A stretch of 64,000 nt of DNA, from NCBI GenBank assembly GCA_041390125.1, contig JAWKQN010000011.1, positions 165,314-229,313 of the forward strand. The letters are read 5' to 3'. A program made the translations under genes and the position numbers. The notes beneath the pieces are model-generated. The model did not search any database. It saw only the letters and a program-made list of their open reading frames with translations, and was not told where the DNA came from. This stretch comes from Gemmatimonadota bacterium. Its GTDB lineage: Bacteria > Gemmatimonadota > Gemmatimonadetes > Longimicrobiales > Gaopeijiaceae. This document shows, one piece after another, positions 49,526 through 58,679 of the stretch (positions are counted from its first letter, which is position 1; every line of letters begins with the position of its first letter).

Positions 49526-52500
49526 ATGTCCCGTCTGCGCCCTGTTCGCCTGGACCCCTGTGTCCCGCTCATCGTGCTCGTCGGCACCCTCGTGGGCTCC
49601 TCCGCCCTCGCGGGCCAGCAGGCCCGCACGGCCGGTCGCGCCAGCGCCTGCGACAGCCTCTGCATCACGCCTACGCGCACGATCACGTTCGAGACCACCC
49701 AGGGCACGCAGATGAACGTGGACGTCTCCCCGGACGGGCAGACCCTTCTGTTCGACCTGCTCGGGGACCTGTACACGGTCCCGCGCAGCGGTGGGACGGC
49801 CACGCGACTCACCAGCGGGACGGCCCTGGACCTGCAGCCGGTGTTCTCGCCGGACGGGAGCCGCATCCTGTTCGTGAGCGACCGGAGTGGTAACGAGAAC
49901 CTCTGGGTGGTGGACGCGGACGGCTCGAACCCGAGACCGGTGACCACCGACCGCGGAGACCTGCACTACGACGACCCGGAGTGGTCACCCGACGGCGACT
50001 ACGTGCTGGTCCGCCGCAACGACGAAGCCACGCCCAACACGGGGCGCCAGGCCTGGCTGGTGCATGTGGACGGTGGACGGGGGATGGCCCTGGCGGAGGA
50101 GGCGGAGGGCAGCGGCTTCCGCTGGAGCGCGGACGGTCGCTACGTATTCTTTCGCGATACCGAGGGACCGCAGGCGACCGCCGCTCAGCGTGGCAACGGC
50201 ATCCCGGCGCGCGCGCAGATCCTGCGTCTGGACCGGCGCACGGGGGACGTGGCGCAGATCACCAACACCCCCAACGGTGCCGCACGGCCCGCGGTCTCAC
50301 CGGACGGGGCCTGGCTGGTCTACGTCGCGGACGTGGACGCGCAGAGCGGTCTGCGCGTGCGCAACCTCGTGACCCAGCAGGACCAGTGGCTGGTCTTCCC
50401 CATCGACCGCGAAGCCCCGGACGACCGGACCCGGTTCACGTTCACGCCGGACAGCCGCGCCGTGGTGTTCGTGTCCGAAGGCACGTTCCACGAGGTGGAC
50501 GTGCGCACGCACGACGTGCGCCCCATCGCCTTCACGGCGCGTGTGGAGCAGCAGCTCGGACCGCGGATCCAGCACCAGATGCCGTTCCGGGAGGACTCCA
50601 TCGCCATCCGCAACGTGCGCTACGCCGAGCGCAGCCCGGACGGGCGGAGGCTCGTCTTCGGCACGCTCAACCAGATCTGGGTGATGGACCTGCCGGGCGG
50701 TACGCCGCGTCCGTTGATCGCCGGCGGCGCGGGCCACTACCAGCCCACGTTCTCCCCGGACGGCAGCAGCATCGCCTTCGTGAGCTGGCACGAGACGGAG
50801 GGAGGCCACGTGTGGCGGGTGCCGGCAGCGGGCGGGACGCCGCAGCGGCTGACCACCCACCCCGCGTACTACGCCAACCCGGCGTGGTCCGCCGACGGCA
50901 GCCGGATCGCCTACGTCCGTGAGGATCCGGCCGCCACCCGCAACCGCGACACGCGCAACACGGGCTTCCTGGAGTGGATCCCGAGCAGCGGGGGCGAGGC
51001 GCAGTCCGTGGTCTCCATCCCCTCCGACAACGCCCTGACGTTCACTGCGGACGGGTCCCGCATCACCTTCGCGGAGAACGGCACGTTGGTCTCCGTCCGC
51101 CTGGACGGCACCGAGCGGCGCGAGCTGGCGAAGGTGGAAGGGGCCGACGAGATGCTGCCCTCCCCTGACGGACGCTGGCTGGCGTTCACACTCCGGGAGG
51201 AGGTGTTCGTGGCGGCGCTGCCGCCCACGAACGAGACGGCGACGATCACCGAGCGCACGGGGCCGGGCCCCGTCCAGCGCGTGACCCGGGACGGTGGCCA
51301 GGACCTCGGGTGGGCGGACGGGGGCGAGACGCTCACCTGGGTGTTCGCGAACGTCTTCTCCCACCTCGATCTCGATCGTGTGTTCGGGCCGGCGGCGCCG
51401 GATTCGGCCCTGGACCAGCAGGCCGTCCACGAGCGCATCGCGCTCACCGTCGCAACGCCGCGTCCCCAGGGGACGGTGGCGCTCACCGGTGCGCGCGTGG
51501 TGACGATGCGCGGAGACGAGGTGATCGAGGGCGCGACGATCGTGGTGACCGACAACCGCATCCGCGCCATCGGCCCGTCCGGGTCCGTGCAGGTGCCCGA
51601 GGGGGCGCGGGTCATCGACGCGACCGGCAAGACCATCATCCCGGGCCTGATCGACGCGCACGCCCACATCCGCGGCATGCCGCGCGACGTGCTGGTGCAG
51701 ATCGCGCCCGAGCCGCTGGTCAACCTGGCGTTCGGTGTGACCATGTCACGGGACGTGAACGCCTCGACGGACCAGTTCCACTACCGGGAACTGATCGCGG
51801 CGGGACGGATGCTCGGACCCCGGATCTTCATGACGGGGCCGTCCCAGACCACGCGGGCGGTGAAGATCGAACGGTTCGAGGATGCCCTCGCGGGTGTGCA
51901 GCGCTACGTGGACCGCGGCTCCATCTCCACCAAGCAGTACATGCAGCCGCAGCGGCGCCAGATGCAGTGGATGCTGCAGGCGGCCGACCAGCTCGGCATC
52001 AACACCACCGCGGAGGGCGGGGGTGTGATGCGCCAGGTGGCGATGATCCTGGACGGCTACACCGCCATCGAGCACGCGCCCACGGACGTCGTGCACATCT
52101 ACGACGACGTGGTGCAGCTCTACGCGCGCTCCGGGACGATGTACGTGCCCACCCTGGTGGTGGCGTCGCCCAGCACGTATCAGGGCGAGCTCTACTGGTA
52201 TCAGACCACGGATGTGCATGCGAACGAGAAGCTGGCGCATTTCCTGACCCACGACGCGCTGGATCACAAGTCACGCAACAGCCAGCGCTTCGCGCTGGAG
52301 GACTACTACTTCCTGGAAGGCGGCGCGGCTGCCGCGCCGATCCTGCACGCAGGTGGGAACGTCGCCGCGGGCGGGCATGGCCAGGTGCACGGATTGGCCG
52401 TGCACTGGGAGCTGTGGATGCTGGAGATGACCGGCATGACCCCGCACGAGGTCCTGCGCACCGGCACGATCAACGTGGCCACGGGGATGGGCATGGCCGC

Positions 52501-52720
52501 GGACTTCGGGAGCCTGGAGGTGGGAAAGGTCGCGGACCTGGTGGTGCTGGACGCCAACCCGCTCGAGGACATCCGCAACAGCACGGCCATCCGCTGGGTG
52601 ATGAAGGGCGGTGAGCTGTACGAGGGCAACACGCTGGACATGGTGTGGCCGCGTACGGAGCCGCTGCGGGCGTTCAAGTACACGGATTTCGGGCCGCCGC
52701 GGGAGGGAGCGCCGCGGTGA
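49526..52720 (+). CDS. Secreted TolB-like propeller-amidohydrolase fusion (plus-strand copy)
   Basis: A 1,064-residue protein with a signal peptide (MSRLRPVRLDPCVPLIVLVGT...ALAGQQ region). The N-terminal 600 residues are PD40/TolB-like propeller repeats with the recurring pattern SPDG (for example VFSPDGSRILFVSDRSG, TFSPDGSSIAFVSW). The C-terminal 400 residues are an amidohydrolase with the metal motif DAHAH (H712, H714), STKQYMQ (possible bridging or nearby Lys), IEHAP and GGHGQVHG, and a typical closing segment GKVADLVVLDANPLEDIR. It resembles imidazolonepropionase-like and dipeptidase-like members. A role in periplasmic hydrolysis of cyclic or modified amides is inference. An AEC transporter follows at 37 bp and the convergent paralogue after that. 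Confidence 0.88.
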   Translation: MSRLRPVRLDPCVPLIVLVGTLVGSSALAGQQARTAGRASACDSLCITPTRTITFETTQGTQMNVDVSPDGQTLLFDLLGDLYTVPRSGGTATRLTSGTALDLQPVFSPDGSRILFVSDRSGNENLWVVDADGSNPRPVTTDRGDLHYDDPEWSPDGDYVLVRRNDEATPNTGRQAWLVHVDGGRGMALAEEAEGSGFRWSADGRYVFFRDTEGPQATAAQRGNGIPARAQILRLDRRTGDVAQITNTPNGAARPAVSPDGAWLVYVADVDAQSGLRVRNLVTQQDQWLVFPIDREAPDDRTRFTFTPDSRAVVFVSEGTFHEVDVRTHDVRPIAFTARVEQQLGPRIQHQMPFREDSIAIRNVRYAERSPDGRRLVFGTLNQIWVMDLPGGTPRPLIAGGAGHYQPTFSPDGSSIAFVSWHETEGGHVWRVPAAGGTPQRLTTHPAYYANPAWSADGSRIAYVREDPAATRNRDTRNTGFLEWIPSSGGEAQSVVSIPSDNALTFTADGSRITFAENGTLVSVRLDGTERRELAKVEGADEMLPSPDGRWLAFTLREEVFVAALPPTNETATITERTGPGPVQRVTRDGGQDLGWADGGETLTWVFANVFSHLDLDRVFGPAAPDSALDQQAVHERIALTVATPRPQGTVALTGARVVTMRGDEVIEGATIVVTDNRIRAIGPSGSVQVPEGARVIDATGKTIIPGLIDAHAHIRGMPRDVLVQIAPEPLVNLAFGVTMSRDVNASTDQFHYRELIAAGRMLGPRIFMTGPSQTTRAVKIERFEDALAGVQRYVDRGSISTKQYMQPQRRQMQWMLQAADQLGINTTAEGGGVMRQVAMILDGYTAIEHAPTDVVHIYDDVVQLYARSGTMYVPTLVVASPSTYQGELYWYQTTDVHANEKLAHFLTHDALDHKSRNSQRFALEDYYFLEGGAAAAPILHAGGNVAAGGHGQVHGLAVHWELWMLEMTGMTPHEVLRTGTINVATGMGMAADFGSLEVGKVADLVVLDANPLEDIRNSTAIRWVMKGGELYEGNTLDMVWPRTEPLRAFKYTDFGPPREGAPR

Positions 52721-52757
52721 CCGGATTCGCCGGGAGCGGCGGGAAGACCGCCGCTCC

Positions 52758-53693
52758 GTGAGCACGTTGGTCACCACGATCGCGCCGGTCTTCGGCGTGA
52801 TCGTCCTCGGCTTCCTGGCCGTGCGTCTGGGTCTCTTCGGGCCTACCGGCGCACAGCGCCTGGTGCGCTTCGTGTTCAACCTGGCCATCCCGGCCATGCT
52901 GTTCCATCGGCTGGCCCGGATCGACTTCCCGGACCACATCGAGTGGGCGTTCCTGCTGGCGTACTACGCGAGCGCCTTCCTCGCGTACGGGGCCGGGATG
53001 GCCGTGGCTCGCTTCCGCTTCGGGCGGCCGCGGGACGAGCAGGCCATCTACGGCATGGGGGCGGGGTTCTCCAACACGGTGCTGCTGGGCATCCCGCTGC
53101 TGCTGACCGCCTTCGGGCCGGAAGCCGAGTTGCCCGTCTTCATGATCATCGCCTTCCATTCCATCACCCTGCTGCCGGTGACGGTGGCGCTGATCCAGTC
53201 GGGGCGACCTCGTACGGAGGCGAGACCCGGCGTCCGGTGGGCCCGCCTGGTCGGGGAGATCCTCGCCAACCCCATCATCGTGGGCATCCTGCTGGGGCTG
53301 CTGGTCAACGCGCTGGGGACCGGCCTCTGGGCGCCTCTGGATGCCACCGCCGCTCTGCTGGCCACGGTGGCCATCCCCTGTGCGCTCTTCGCGCTCGGCG
53401 CGTCCCTCGCGGGCTATCCGCTCCAAGGCGAGCTGGGGCCCGCAGCCGCCCTGGCTACCCTCAAGCTGGTGCTCCAACCCGTGCTGGCCTGGATCCTGGC
53501 CGTTCCCGTCCTCGGTCTGGGCGCACCCTGGGCCGCCGTGGCGGTGGTCATGGCCAGTCTGCCGAGCGGCGCCATGGTCTACCTGTTCGGCGCGCGCTAC
53601 GACGCGGCGCAGGGCGTGGCCGCCAAGACCGTCCTGGTAGCCTCCGCGGTGTCGGTGGTCACCATCTCGGTGTGGTTGGTGGTGATGGGGTGA
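52758..53693 (+). CDS. AEC family transporter (auxin efflux carrier-like)
   Basis: A 311-residue protein of about ten membrane helices, the usual AEC length. The GTG at 52758 is chosen because the hydrophobic N-terminus (TTIAPVFGVIVLGFLAVRLGLF) starts there; GGGAAG lies upstream. Family marks: GFSNTVLLGIPLLLTAFG, a long polar loop (SGRPRTEARPGVRW), NPIIVGILLGLLVNALG, and IPCALFALGASLAGY. Members export or import small organic acids, amino acids and auxin-like compounds. It lies 37 bp after one propeller-amidohydrolase and its stop is 6 bp from the stop of the other, so it may carry their substrate or product. That is inferred from position only. Confidence 0.88.
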   Translation: MSTLVTTIAPVFGVIVLGFLAVRLGLFGPTGAQRLVRFVFNLAIPAMLFHRLARIDFPDHIEWAFLLAYYASAFLAYGAGMAVARFRFGRPRDEQAIYGMGAGFSNTVLLGIPLLLTAFGPEAELPVFMIIAFHSITLLPVTVALIQSGRPRTEARPGVRWARLVGEILANPIIVGILLGLLVNALGTGLWAPLDATAALLATVAIPCALFALGASLAGYPLQGELGPAAALATLKLVLQPVLAWILAVPVLGLGAPWAAVAVVMASLPSGAMVYLFGARYDAAQGVAAKTVLVASAVSVVTISVWLVVMG

Positions 53694-53699
53694 CCCGCC

Positions 53700-56600
53700 T
53701 CACCCGCCCCGCCGATCGAACACGTCCGTCCCCACCGTATCCGTCTTCATGGCGTCATCGTTGAGCCAGTAGGCCGGTCCGAACGGTACGGCGTTGGGCC
53801 ACACCTGGTCGAGGGACATGGCCTCGTAGAGCGTCCCGCCCTTCATGACGTACTGCGCGTCCGTGGTGGCGCGGATGTCGTCCAGCGGGTTGGCGTTCAG
53901 GATCATCAGGTCGGCCAGCTTGCCCACCTCGATGGAGCCCAGGTCCTGATCGGCGCCGAGCAGGCGGGCGCCGTGCAGGCTGGCCACCTCCAGCGCGCCG
54001 TGGTTGCCGAGCGCGCTCGCGCCCATCCAGGTCTCCCAGTGGGTGGCCAGGCCGTGGTGCTCCCCGTGGGAGCCCACCGCACCGTACCCGCCCTCGGAGA
54101 TGATATCCGCCATCGCCTGCGCGATCAGCGGGAAGGAGTAATCCGTGGTCGGGCGGAGCCAGCGGTTGCGGGTCTGCGGCACCAGCATGCGCCACGGGAA
54201 CCAGTGGCGCTGCTTGGGATCCTTCCAGACATCGCTCTCCTGGAAGAAGTACTCGATGCTCCACGCGGCGGGCCCGGCCACCACCAGGGTCGGGGAATAG
54301 GTGGCCTGGGCCTGTCCCAGGAAGCGGGCGCCATCGGAGTACATGGGGACCTCGCTGAAGGCGTGCTCCCACGCCGTCTGGCCGTCCATGATCATGCCCA
54401 GGTTCTCGACGAACGAGCCGCCCTCCGACGTGATGTTCACGCCGATCTGACGGGCGGCCTCGCTGAACCACTGCCGTTGATCCCGCCGGGGCTGGGCGTA
54501 CTGCTTGATCTGCGTGGCACCCCAGTCGGTCAGGCGCCGCACCGCGGCTACGGCATCCGCGAGGTTGGAGATCTCGTTGGTGTGCGGACCATCCCCGCCG
54601 GACTGGTTGTCGCCTGTGCTGAACCCGCGCGGTCCGATCATCTCCCCCGCCTCGATGAGCTCGGCGGTCGGGAACATGTTCTGACTCCACATGGACACGT
54701 CCATGGTGGTGGTCACGCCGTACGCGAGGTAGATGGCCTGCTCGTAGTCGTGCCGGGGCCGGATGCCGCGCCACTCCCGGTAGTGGTGCGCGTGCATGTC
54801 CACGAAGCCGGGAATGATGGTCTTCCCGCGCGCATCGATCGTGCGGGCCACGCCGTTCGTGTCGCACTGGCCCACGCAGGCGATCCGGCTGCCGTCCACC
54901 ACGATGGTGCCGTTCTCGATCACCTGACGGTCGTTCAACGTGACGATGCGGGCACCCGTGAGCGCGATCCGACCCTGCGGCACAGCGCGCGGGACGCGGA
55001 GCGCCAGGGTCGTGGTATCCGTGACGCCCGTGTCCAGGTGATGGACGTAGTGCCGCGGGCCGCTCCCGTACTCGAGCGTGGTCTCGTTGCGCCAGCGCGG
55101 GAACAGGCCACCGTCGCGCGTGAGCTGCGTGACGGGGAGCGCTCCGCGGCGCTTGTCCACCTCCAGCACCTCGCCGCCGAGCGACTCCCAGCCCATGGGC
55201 TGGACGTACACGTTGTCCCCCTCCTGGAACGCCACCCAGCGCCCGGTGGGGGACGGCACGATCTCCTCGGCGTTGGGGAAGCTCAGGTGCTCCTGCTTGT
55301 CGCTGCCGTCGGCGGCCACGCTCATGAGCGACGTGCGGCTGCGGCCACCTCCCTCCGGCTCCCGGATCTCCGGATAGAAGATGCGCCCGTCCGGTCCGAA
55401 CGACGGACCTACGAGCTGGCGGCGCGCCACGCCTTCTCCCGGGATGGTGACGACGTACGCCCCGGCTTCCCCGCCGGAAGGCGGGTTCGCGGAGAACCGC
55501 ACGAGATCGAAATACGCGTTCGCGGTCATCGTCTGCTGGCGCGCCGTGGCGCCCTCACCTCGCGCCACCACCACGGAGCGTCCGTCCGGGCTCCAGACCG
55601 GGTGGGCGTAGTCCCCGGGTTCGCGGCTCAGGCGCTGCGGCTGTCCGCCTGCCGCCGGCACCTTCCAGACGTGGCCGCGGATGGTGTCGTCCCAGCTCAC
55701 GAACGCGATCCAGCGTCCGTCCGGGCTCCACGCCGGCATGTACTCCAGCGGATCGAAGCTCTCGGCCGTGACCCGCCGTGGCTGTCCGCTGCCCTGTTGC
55801 GTGTAGATGCGGCCCACGGCCTGGAAGGCGAGCGTGCCGCCGTCGGCCGTGGAGGTGGGCCAGCGGAAGAAGACCACGTCGATGGGATCGTCCGTGATCC
55901 GGAACTCCTTGCGGGCCATCTCCGAGATGGTGCGCTGCACGCGCGCCTGGAACGGGATCGTGGAGACGTCCCCGGAGGCCACGTCCACACGCCGGATCTT
56001 CCCGCCCTGTGTGATCAACACGGAGCGGCCGTCGCTCGCCCAGTCGTAGCGCGGCAACACACCCAGCGTCTTGCCCCCGGACGCGATGATGGGCTCGATC
56101 GGATCCATGAGCAGGCGCTCGGCGCCCGTCTGCAGATCGCGGAGCCACAGCGCGCTGCGCGGTCCGAACTCCTGCCCCTTGAACGAGAGCACTCCGTCGG
56201 GGATGTGGCGCGCGAACGCCAGCCAACGGCCGTCCGGTGAGACCTCCGGTGCGGCGGCGCCACCGCTGGACTGCCGGCCGGCCGCCGCCCCGTCGCTGAT
56301 GCCCGCGCTGATGTCGACGATCTCGCCCGTCTTGAACTCGAAGCGCTTGACCTGCTGCGAGCCGCTCAGCGGCTGCCCGTCCGAGACGTTCCGGTTCACC
56401 TGGAAGTAGAGGAAGCGTCCGTCCCCGGAGACCGTCGGCCAGGACGGCGCACCGCCGTCCGTCCCCACGAGCTGGACGCCGCGGCCTCCGTCCTTGTGAT
56501 AGAGCCAGAGGCCATTCCCGCCGCCCCCGCCGCCGCCGGGGGCACCGCGCGTGGCGCGCCGCACCACGATGTAGTCCCCGTCCGGCGTCCAGGCCGGCTC

Positions 56601-57056
56601 GAAGGCGGTCACGTTCAGGTCGCTGAACACCGCGCGCGGGTTTCCGCCGTCGGCGTCCATGATCCACAGGTTGTACTGGCCACCCCGGTCGGTGATGAAG
56701 GCGATGCTCGACCCGTCCGGCGAGATCCGCGGCTGGACGGACAGCGCCACCCCCGCGCTCTGGGTGAGCACCTGTGCCTCGCCCCCCGCCACCGGCATGC
56801 GGTAGATGTGCCCCAGGAGGTCGAAGGCGATCCACGTCCCGTCCGGGGAGAGGTCCACCGCCATGCGGGTGCCTTCCTCGGTGGTGAAGTCGATCTGGCG
56901 GGTCGCTCCGCGGGCCTGGGTGACGTCCCAACGGGAGCCGTTCTCCTCCCCACCCCCCTGGCGTTGGGCGGCGGCGTCCTGGACCGGGAGGGCGGTCACG
57001 AGCGCGAGGCAAAGGGCGCGCAGGGTCGACTTCAAGGACGGAGCGGAGGTGGGCAT
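53700..57056 (-). CDS. Secreted TolB-like propeller-amidohydrolase fusion (minus-strand copy)
   Basis: A 1,118-residue paralogue of 49526-52720 on the opposite strand. The signal peptide is LCLALVTALPVQDAAAQ. Propeller repeats with SPDG motifs fill residues of about 60-650 (VDLSPDGTWIAFDLLGHIY, RISPDGSSIAFITDRGGQYN). The amidohydrolase domain has DMHAHHYREW (H755, H757), TQIKQYAQPRRDQRQW, EHAFSEVP, GSHGEHHG and LADLMILNANPLDDIR. Compared with its paralogue it has a longer Gly-rich insertion (GAPGGGGGGGNG). The domain order and several motifs match its partner, so both arose from one ancestor. The reaction is unknown. Confidence 0.87.
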   Translation of the reverse strand: MPTSAPSLKSTLRALCLALVTALPVQDAAAQRQGGGEENGSRWDVTQARGATRQIDFTTEEGTRMAVDLSPDGTWIAFDLLGHIYRMPVAGGEAQVLTQSAGVALSVQPRISPDGSSIAFITDRGGQYNLWIMDADGGNPRAVFSDLNVTAFEPAWTPDGDYIVVRRATRGAPGGGGGGGNGLWLYHKDGGRGVQLVGTDGGAPSWPTVSGDGRFLYFQVNRNVSDGQPLSGSQQVKRFEFKTGEIVDISAGISDGAAAGRQSSGGAAAPEVSPDGRWLAFARHIPDGVLSFKGQEFGPRSALWLRDLQTGAERLLMDPIEPIIASGGKTLGVLPRYDWASDGRSVLITQGGKIRRVDVASGDVSTIPFQARVQRTISEMARKEFRITDDPIDVVFFRWPTSTADGGTLAFQAVGRIYTQQGSGQPRRVTAESFDPLEYMPAWSPDGRWIAFVSWDDTIRGHVWKVPAAGGQPQRLSREPGDYAHPVWSPDGRSVVVARGEGATARQQTMTANAYFDLVRFSANPPSGGEAGAYVVTIPGEGVARRQLVGPSFGPDGRIFYPEIREPEGGGRSRTSLMSVAADGSDKQEHLSFPNAEEIVPSPTGRWVAFQEGDNVYVQPMGWESLGGEVLEVDKRRGALPVTQLTRDGGLFPRWRNETTLEYGSGPRHYVHHLDTGVTDTTTLALRVPRAVPQGRIALTGARIVTLNDRQVIENGTIVVDGSRIACVGQCDTNGVARTIDARGKTIIPGFVDMHAHHYREWRGIRPRHDYEQAIYLAYGVTTTMDVSMWSQNMFPTAELIEAGEMIGPRGFSTGDNQSGGDGPHTNEISNLADAVAAVRRLTDWGATQIKQYAQPRRDQRQWFSEAARQIGVNITSEGGSFVENLGMIMDGQTAWEHAFSEVPMYSDGARFLGQAQATYSPTLVVAGPAAWSIEYFFQESDVWKDPKQRHWFPWRMLVPQTRNRWLRPTTDYSFPLIAQAMADIISEGGYGAVGSHGEHHGLATHWETWMGASALGNHGALEVASLHGARLLGADQDLGSIEVGKLADLMILNANPLDDIRATTDAQYVMKGGTLYEAMSLDQVWPNAVPFGPAYWLNDDAMKTDTVGTDVFDRRGG

Positions 57057-57230
57057 GGAGCGGGGTCTCCGGGACGGACGAGTCGCATTCGGGTCGGCAC
57101 CAAGAGTGTGGTACCCGACGCCGGCGCGCCATGGAGGCAGCCCCGGGACCGGCTGAGCCCGGCGTTTCCGGGCTCGGCGCCTGGCCCGGTCCCGTGCTGG
57201 AGCGGCGCGGAAGAACGGTGAGCCGGTCTC

Positions 57231-58553
57231 CTACCGCAGCGCGTAGACCTTCCCGTCCGTGCTCCCGATGTAGAGCACACCGTCCACGATGCTGGGTGAG
57301 GAGAGGAACGACCCCACCGTGAACATGGTGCGCATCCCGATCATCATGCCGTCCAGCGTACGGTCGGGGTACATCCGCCCGGACTCGAAGACCCCGGTGG
57401 AGTCCGTCCAGGGCGCGAGGTTGGCCTTGGACCCGTCGGACTGGAAGTGGGCCGCGAAGCGGCCGGTGCGCACGTCCACGGCGTGCAGCCAGCCGTCGGA
57501 GGTCCCGTAGTACACCCGGTCGCCGGCGATCGACGGGGAACCGAAGCTGATCGCGTGGTTGGGGAGGTCGAAGCGGACCTCGCCCGTCGCTGCGTCCAAT
57601 GCCTTGAAGCGGCGTCCATCCGACGTGGCGAAGTAGACGACGCCGTCCCGGACGGCCGGGGAGCCGATGGTCCACCCCCCGTGGTTGTCGTGGACCCAGC
57701 GGGGGTGACCGGTGGCCGCGTCCACGACGTGGAAGTGTCCGTCACGCCCCCCTACGAAAACCGTTCCGTCGACGACCGCCGCCGAGCTGGCGATGCCGAT
57801 CTGGTTGTAGATCACCGTGTCGTTGCCGGTCGTGTAGCGCCAGCGCTCCCTGCCGGTCTCCGCGTCGAGCGCGTAGAGGTTGCGGTCCCAGCTTCCGACG
57901 ATGACCTGGCCGTCGGCCACCGCGGGCGAGGCGTGGATCACATCGCCCGCCCCGAACTGCCAGCGCAGGGTGCCCGTGGCAGCGTCGAGCGCATACACGT
58001 GCTGGTCGCCGCTCCCGATGTAGAGCGTGCCGCCCGTGACGGCTGGCGAGGAGAGGAACACGTCGAAGGGGTCCGGCATCCGCTCCGTCCGGGGTTGGGC
58101 CCCATGGATGCCGGGAGCGGTGAAGCGGCGCTCTCCCCGGGTGGCGAACGTCCAGCGCTTCTCCCCGGTGGCCTCGTCCACGGCGTAGACGTTTCCGTCC
58201 AGGCTGCTGAAATAGACCAGCCCGCCGCTCACGGCCGGAGAGGAAGCGATCGAGCCGCCCGAGGTGAACCGCCAGCGTTCCGTGCCGCTCGCCCGATCGA
58301 TGGCGTACAGCACGCCGTCCGAGCTCCCCACGAACACGACGTCCCCCGTGACCGCAGGCGAGGAGAGGACGCGGCCGCCCGTCTGGAACGTCCAGACGAC
58401 CTCCTCCAGCGTGGGAGCCTGTGAGTCGTAGACGCCCTGGTGGGCGGGGCCGCCGCGGAACATGGGGGCCTGCGCCGTCCCCGAACCCGGCCCCACCAGG
58501 GAGAAGAGCGCCAGGAGGAACGGCGGGATTCCAGCGTGCGCGTACGAAGCCAT
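57231..58553 (-). CDS. Secreted PQQ-binding-like beta-propeller (BamB-like)
   Basis: A 440-residue protein with a signal peptide (LALFSLVGPGSGTAQA). It is a run of PQQ-like propeller blades; the repeating pattern is SSPAV-x-GG/DG-x-VYxGSxDGxLYAxDxATGxxRW (for example VTGDVVFVGSSDGVLYAIDRAS, VYALDAATGTLRWQFGAG, VYFATSDGRRFKALDAATGE). BamB, a lipoprotein of outer-membrane protein assembly, has the same fold, but this protein lacks a lipobox, so it may be a periplasmic binding or scaffold protein or an alcohol-dehydrogenase-like relative without a catalytic site. It is divergent from the TAT-exported epimerase gene by 126 bp. Confidence 0.85.
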   Translation of the reverse strand: MASYAHAGIPPFLLALFSLVGPGSGTAQAPMFRGGPAHQGVYDSQAPTLEEVVWTFQTGGRVLSSPAVTGDVVFVGSSDGVLYAIDRASGTERWRFTSGGSIASSPAVSGGLVYFSSLDGNVYAVDEATGEKRWTFATRGERRFTAPGIHGAQPRTERMPDPFDVFLSSPAVTGGTLYIGSGDQHVYALDAATGTLRWQFGAGDVIHASPAVADGQVIVGSWDRNLYALDAETGRERWRYTTGNDTVIYNQIGIASSAAVVDGTVFVGGRDGHFHVVDAATGHPRWVHDNHGGWTIGSPAVRDGVVYFATSDGRRFKALDAATGEVRFDLPNHAISFGSPSIAGDRVYYGTSDGWLHAVDVRTGRFAAHFQSDGSKANLAPWTDSTGVFESGRMYPDRTLDGMMIGMRTMFTVGSFLSSPSIVDGVLYIGSTDGKVYALR

Positions 58554-58679
58554 GGGTCCAGGAGGACGAAGGGTGGACAGCGTGGGGGCAACCCGGGCAG
58601 CGGGTTCGGGGTCTCTTTCGTGGGATGGGTCCGAGCCGTGGATGGGTTGGCCGGCGCACACCAGAGGGGGGAGATCAGC

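Noticed and set aside
53973..56240. Large plus-strand frame opposite the minus-strand amidohydrolase (similarly 61464-63845 on the minus strand opposite the M14 gene)
   Set aside because: His/Arg-rich shadow composition and complete overlap with clear SPDG propeller repeats or the M14 zinc-site gene show these are not genes.
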